Shown: in pieces, positions 5,327 to 6,121 of the stretch
Layout: each line of letters opens with the position of its first letter
Position numbering within the stretch: the first letter of the stretch is position 1
NCBI GenBank assembly: GCA_003136475.1
Contig: PLEQ01000359.1
Location: forward strand, 6,224-12,344
Length of the DNA stretch: 6,121 nt
Reading direction: 5' to 3'
Source of the DNA: Deltaproteobacteria bacterium
GTDB taxonomy: Bacteria > Bdellovibrionota_B > Oligoflexia > Oligoflexales > Bog-1112
Made by a program: the position numbers and the translations under genes
Notes under the pieces: generated by a model
What the model saw: only the letters and a program-made list of their open reading frames with translations
Database searches by the model: none
What the model was told of the DNA's origin: nothing

Positions 5327-6043
5327 ATGTTTGCAATTTTTCCGGAGCTTGTCCGTTGCGCCAAGGCTAAAGAGGAGGAGAAACTCGCGTTGCTAGCCCA
5401 TCGTTATTTTGGCACAGGAGAGCCGCTCCGTATTCGTGCCGAATATGAAGAGATGTTGGCAAATGCCGGTATCAGGCTTTGTTACGACGATACCTTGGAG
5501 GGATACGGCGCCCTGCTCGTAAAAGACGAGCGAGGACTGGCCACACCCGCGCTTTTTATTAAAAAGGATATGGATTGGGTAGAGCAGAAATTTCTCCTCA
5601 CCTACCTCTTCGGTCGTTTCCTTTTTGAATTCCAAATCAAAATTGCTGCTGGTACATCCAAGACTGGAGGAATTAAGGAGCTCCATTCGCCTTACCAACG
5701 CTTCCTCGCCAACAAACGCATTTTGAACCCACAAGCGAGTGTCTTAGCTGTTAAACAAGAGTGGCTTGCCGATGAATTTGCAGGCGCGTTCCTGCTGCCA
5801 AAGCAGTGGCTGCGTAAATTTGTCGAAGAGGAAAGAGAGCCTCACCGTATCGCTGCCCATTTTGCCGTGTCGATTGACTTTCTCAAGGCACGTATTCGAC
5901 ACATCCGTCAAAAGAGCCAAAGCTCAGTTGCCAATGCCAATCCCAAGCTCCCTCCTGAAGGCTCTAAGAAGCTTGCGCAAAGGACCGCAAGTCCCCTGTC
6001 AAGAATTCGAGCCCTAGCTAAAAAGATCGATCCCAGCCTCTAG
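5327..6043 (+). CDS. ImmA/IrrE-like (DUF955, M78) domain protein lacking HExxH
   Basis: Soluble protein of 238 residues with no signal peptide or membrane segment. Its middle follows the order of the ImmA/IrrE metallopeptidase fold: a short N-terminal helix region with a strand-like AGIRLCYDD (47-55), a turn and beta pair (YGALLVKDERG...ALFIKKDM, about 60-82), the active-site helix, then EWLADEFAGAFLLP (145-158), a close match to the family pattern E-x-x-A-N-x-F-A-x-x-L-L-M-P. Next comes a helix ending in VSIDFLKARI (181-190), as in the usual VS...L..R. The active-site helix reads FLLTYLFGRFLFE (89-101) where active members have a FTLAHELGHYLLH-like segment, so His, Glu and His become Y93, L94 and R97. 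E145 survives. Zinc peptidase activity is therefore unlikely, and a binding or regulatory role is more plausible. The C-terminal 50 residues are basic and probably disordered. No helix-turn-helix is seen. AAAGGAG before ATG 5327 fixes the start. Active ImmA/IrrE proteins cleave phage or stress repressors; a partner here is unknown. Confidence 0.78.
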   Translation: MFAIFPELVRCAKAKEEEKLALLAHRYFGTGEPLRIRAEYEEMLANAGIRLCYDDTLEGYGALLVKDERGLATPALFIKKDMDWVEQKFLLTYLFGRFLFEFQIKIAAGTSKTGGIKELHSPYQRFLANKRILNPQASVLAVKQEWLADEFAGAFLLPKQWLRKFVEEEREPHRIAAHFAVSIDFLKARIRHIRQKSQSSVANANPKLPPEGSKKLAQRTASPLSRIRALAKKIDPSL

Positions 6044-6097
6044 TTTCCCGATCGGCAAGGGCCTATAGGCATTCGAGAAAAAAACTTGGGGTGACCC

Positions 6098-6121
6098 GTC
6101 ATTTCGAACGCAGTGAGAAAT
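6098..6121. repeat. Dispersed palindromic (REP-like) repeat, cut by window end
   Basis: The last bases read GTCATTTCGAACGCAGTGAGAAAT. They fold as ATTTC (6101-6105), GA, AC, loop GCA, GT, GA, GAAAT (6117-6121): two short helices joined by tandem G/A mismatches. Sequences of the form GTCATTTCGA...GAGAAATC are, to my recollection, widespread dispersed repeats in many bacterial genomes. Only the left part is seen. It lies 54 bases past the preceding stop codon, a usual intergenic site for such elements. Confidence 0.55.

Noticed and set aside
6044..6095. Possible terminator from the palindromes CCGATCGG (6048-6055) and GCCTATAGGC (6061-6070)
   Set aside because: Both lack a usable loop, and the run that follows is A, not T, on the plus strand. 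On the minus strand the T-run is preceded only by a very short GGG/CCC stem.

Overview
The window looks like chromosomal DNA of a Gram-negative bacterium of roughly balanced base composition with AT-rich gaps between genes. The Gram-negative call rests on a surface-polysaccharide pair: a Wzx-type flippase and an O-antigen ligase/polymerase-type protein. No rRNA, tRNA or strongly lineage-specific marker is present, so I do not name a genus. A very lysine-rich histone-like protein and a dispersed palindromic repeat are compatible with several phyla.

Left block (about 1-4344, minus strand): four genes run in one direction. In transcription order they are a polytopic polysaccharide flippase (GTG start at 4344), an O-antigen ligase/Wzy-like protein joined to it by a 4-base ATGA overlap, a poorly conserved polytopic ABC-2-like permease (376 residues), and an ABC ATPase that runs off the left edge. 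Gaps of 68 and 51 bases separate the last three, with no convincing intrinsic terminator, so one transcript is plausible. The first two genes handle undecaprenyl-linked glycans at the inner membrane. The last two look like a separate ABC exporter whose substrate cannot be read from sequence.

Central divergent region (4345-4734): about 390 AT-rich bases separate the flippase from a rightward gene for a 73-residue Lys/Ala-rich, histone H1-like protein. This gap holds a possible leftward promoter, a direct repeat in the flippase leader, and a perfect TTGACA -35 element. That element is followed by a long near-perfect inverted repeat and a run of eight T, a layout that could be a small RNA or a leader attenuator. 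An extended -10 promoter and an AGGAGG ribosome site follow; the ribosome site points to a TTG start for the histone-like gene.

Right block (4957-6121): about 370 non-coding bases follow, rich in inverted repeats, including a possible pseudoknot or two-state fold. Next is a 238-residue protein resembling the ImmA/IrrE (DUF955, peptidase M78) fold, in which the HExxH zinc motif appears to be replaced. The window ends inside a palindromic repeat of a kind dispersed in many bacterial genomes.

The best candidates for something undescribed are the RNA-like element at 4465-4585, the folded region at 4984-5091 and the apparently inactive ImmA/IrrE-like protein. All of these are inferences from sequence alone.
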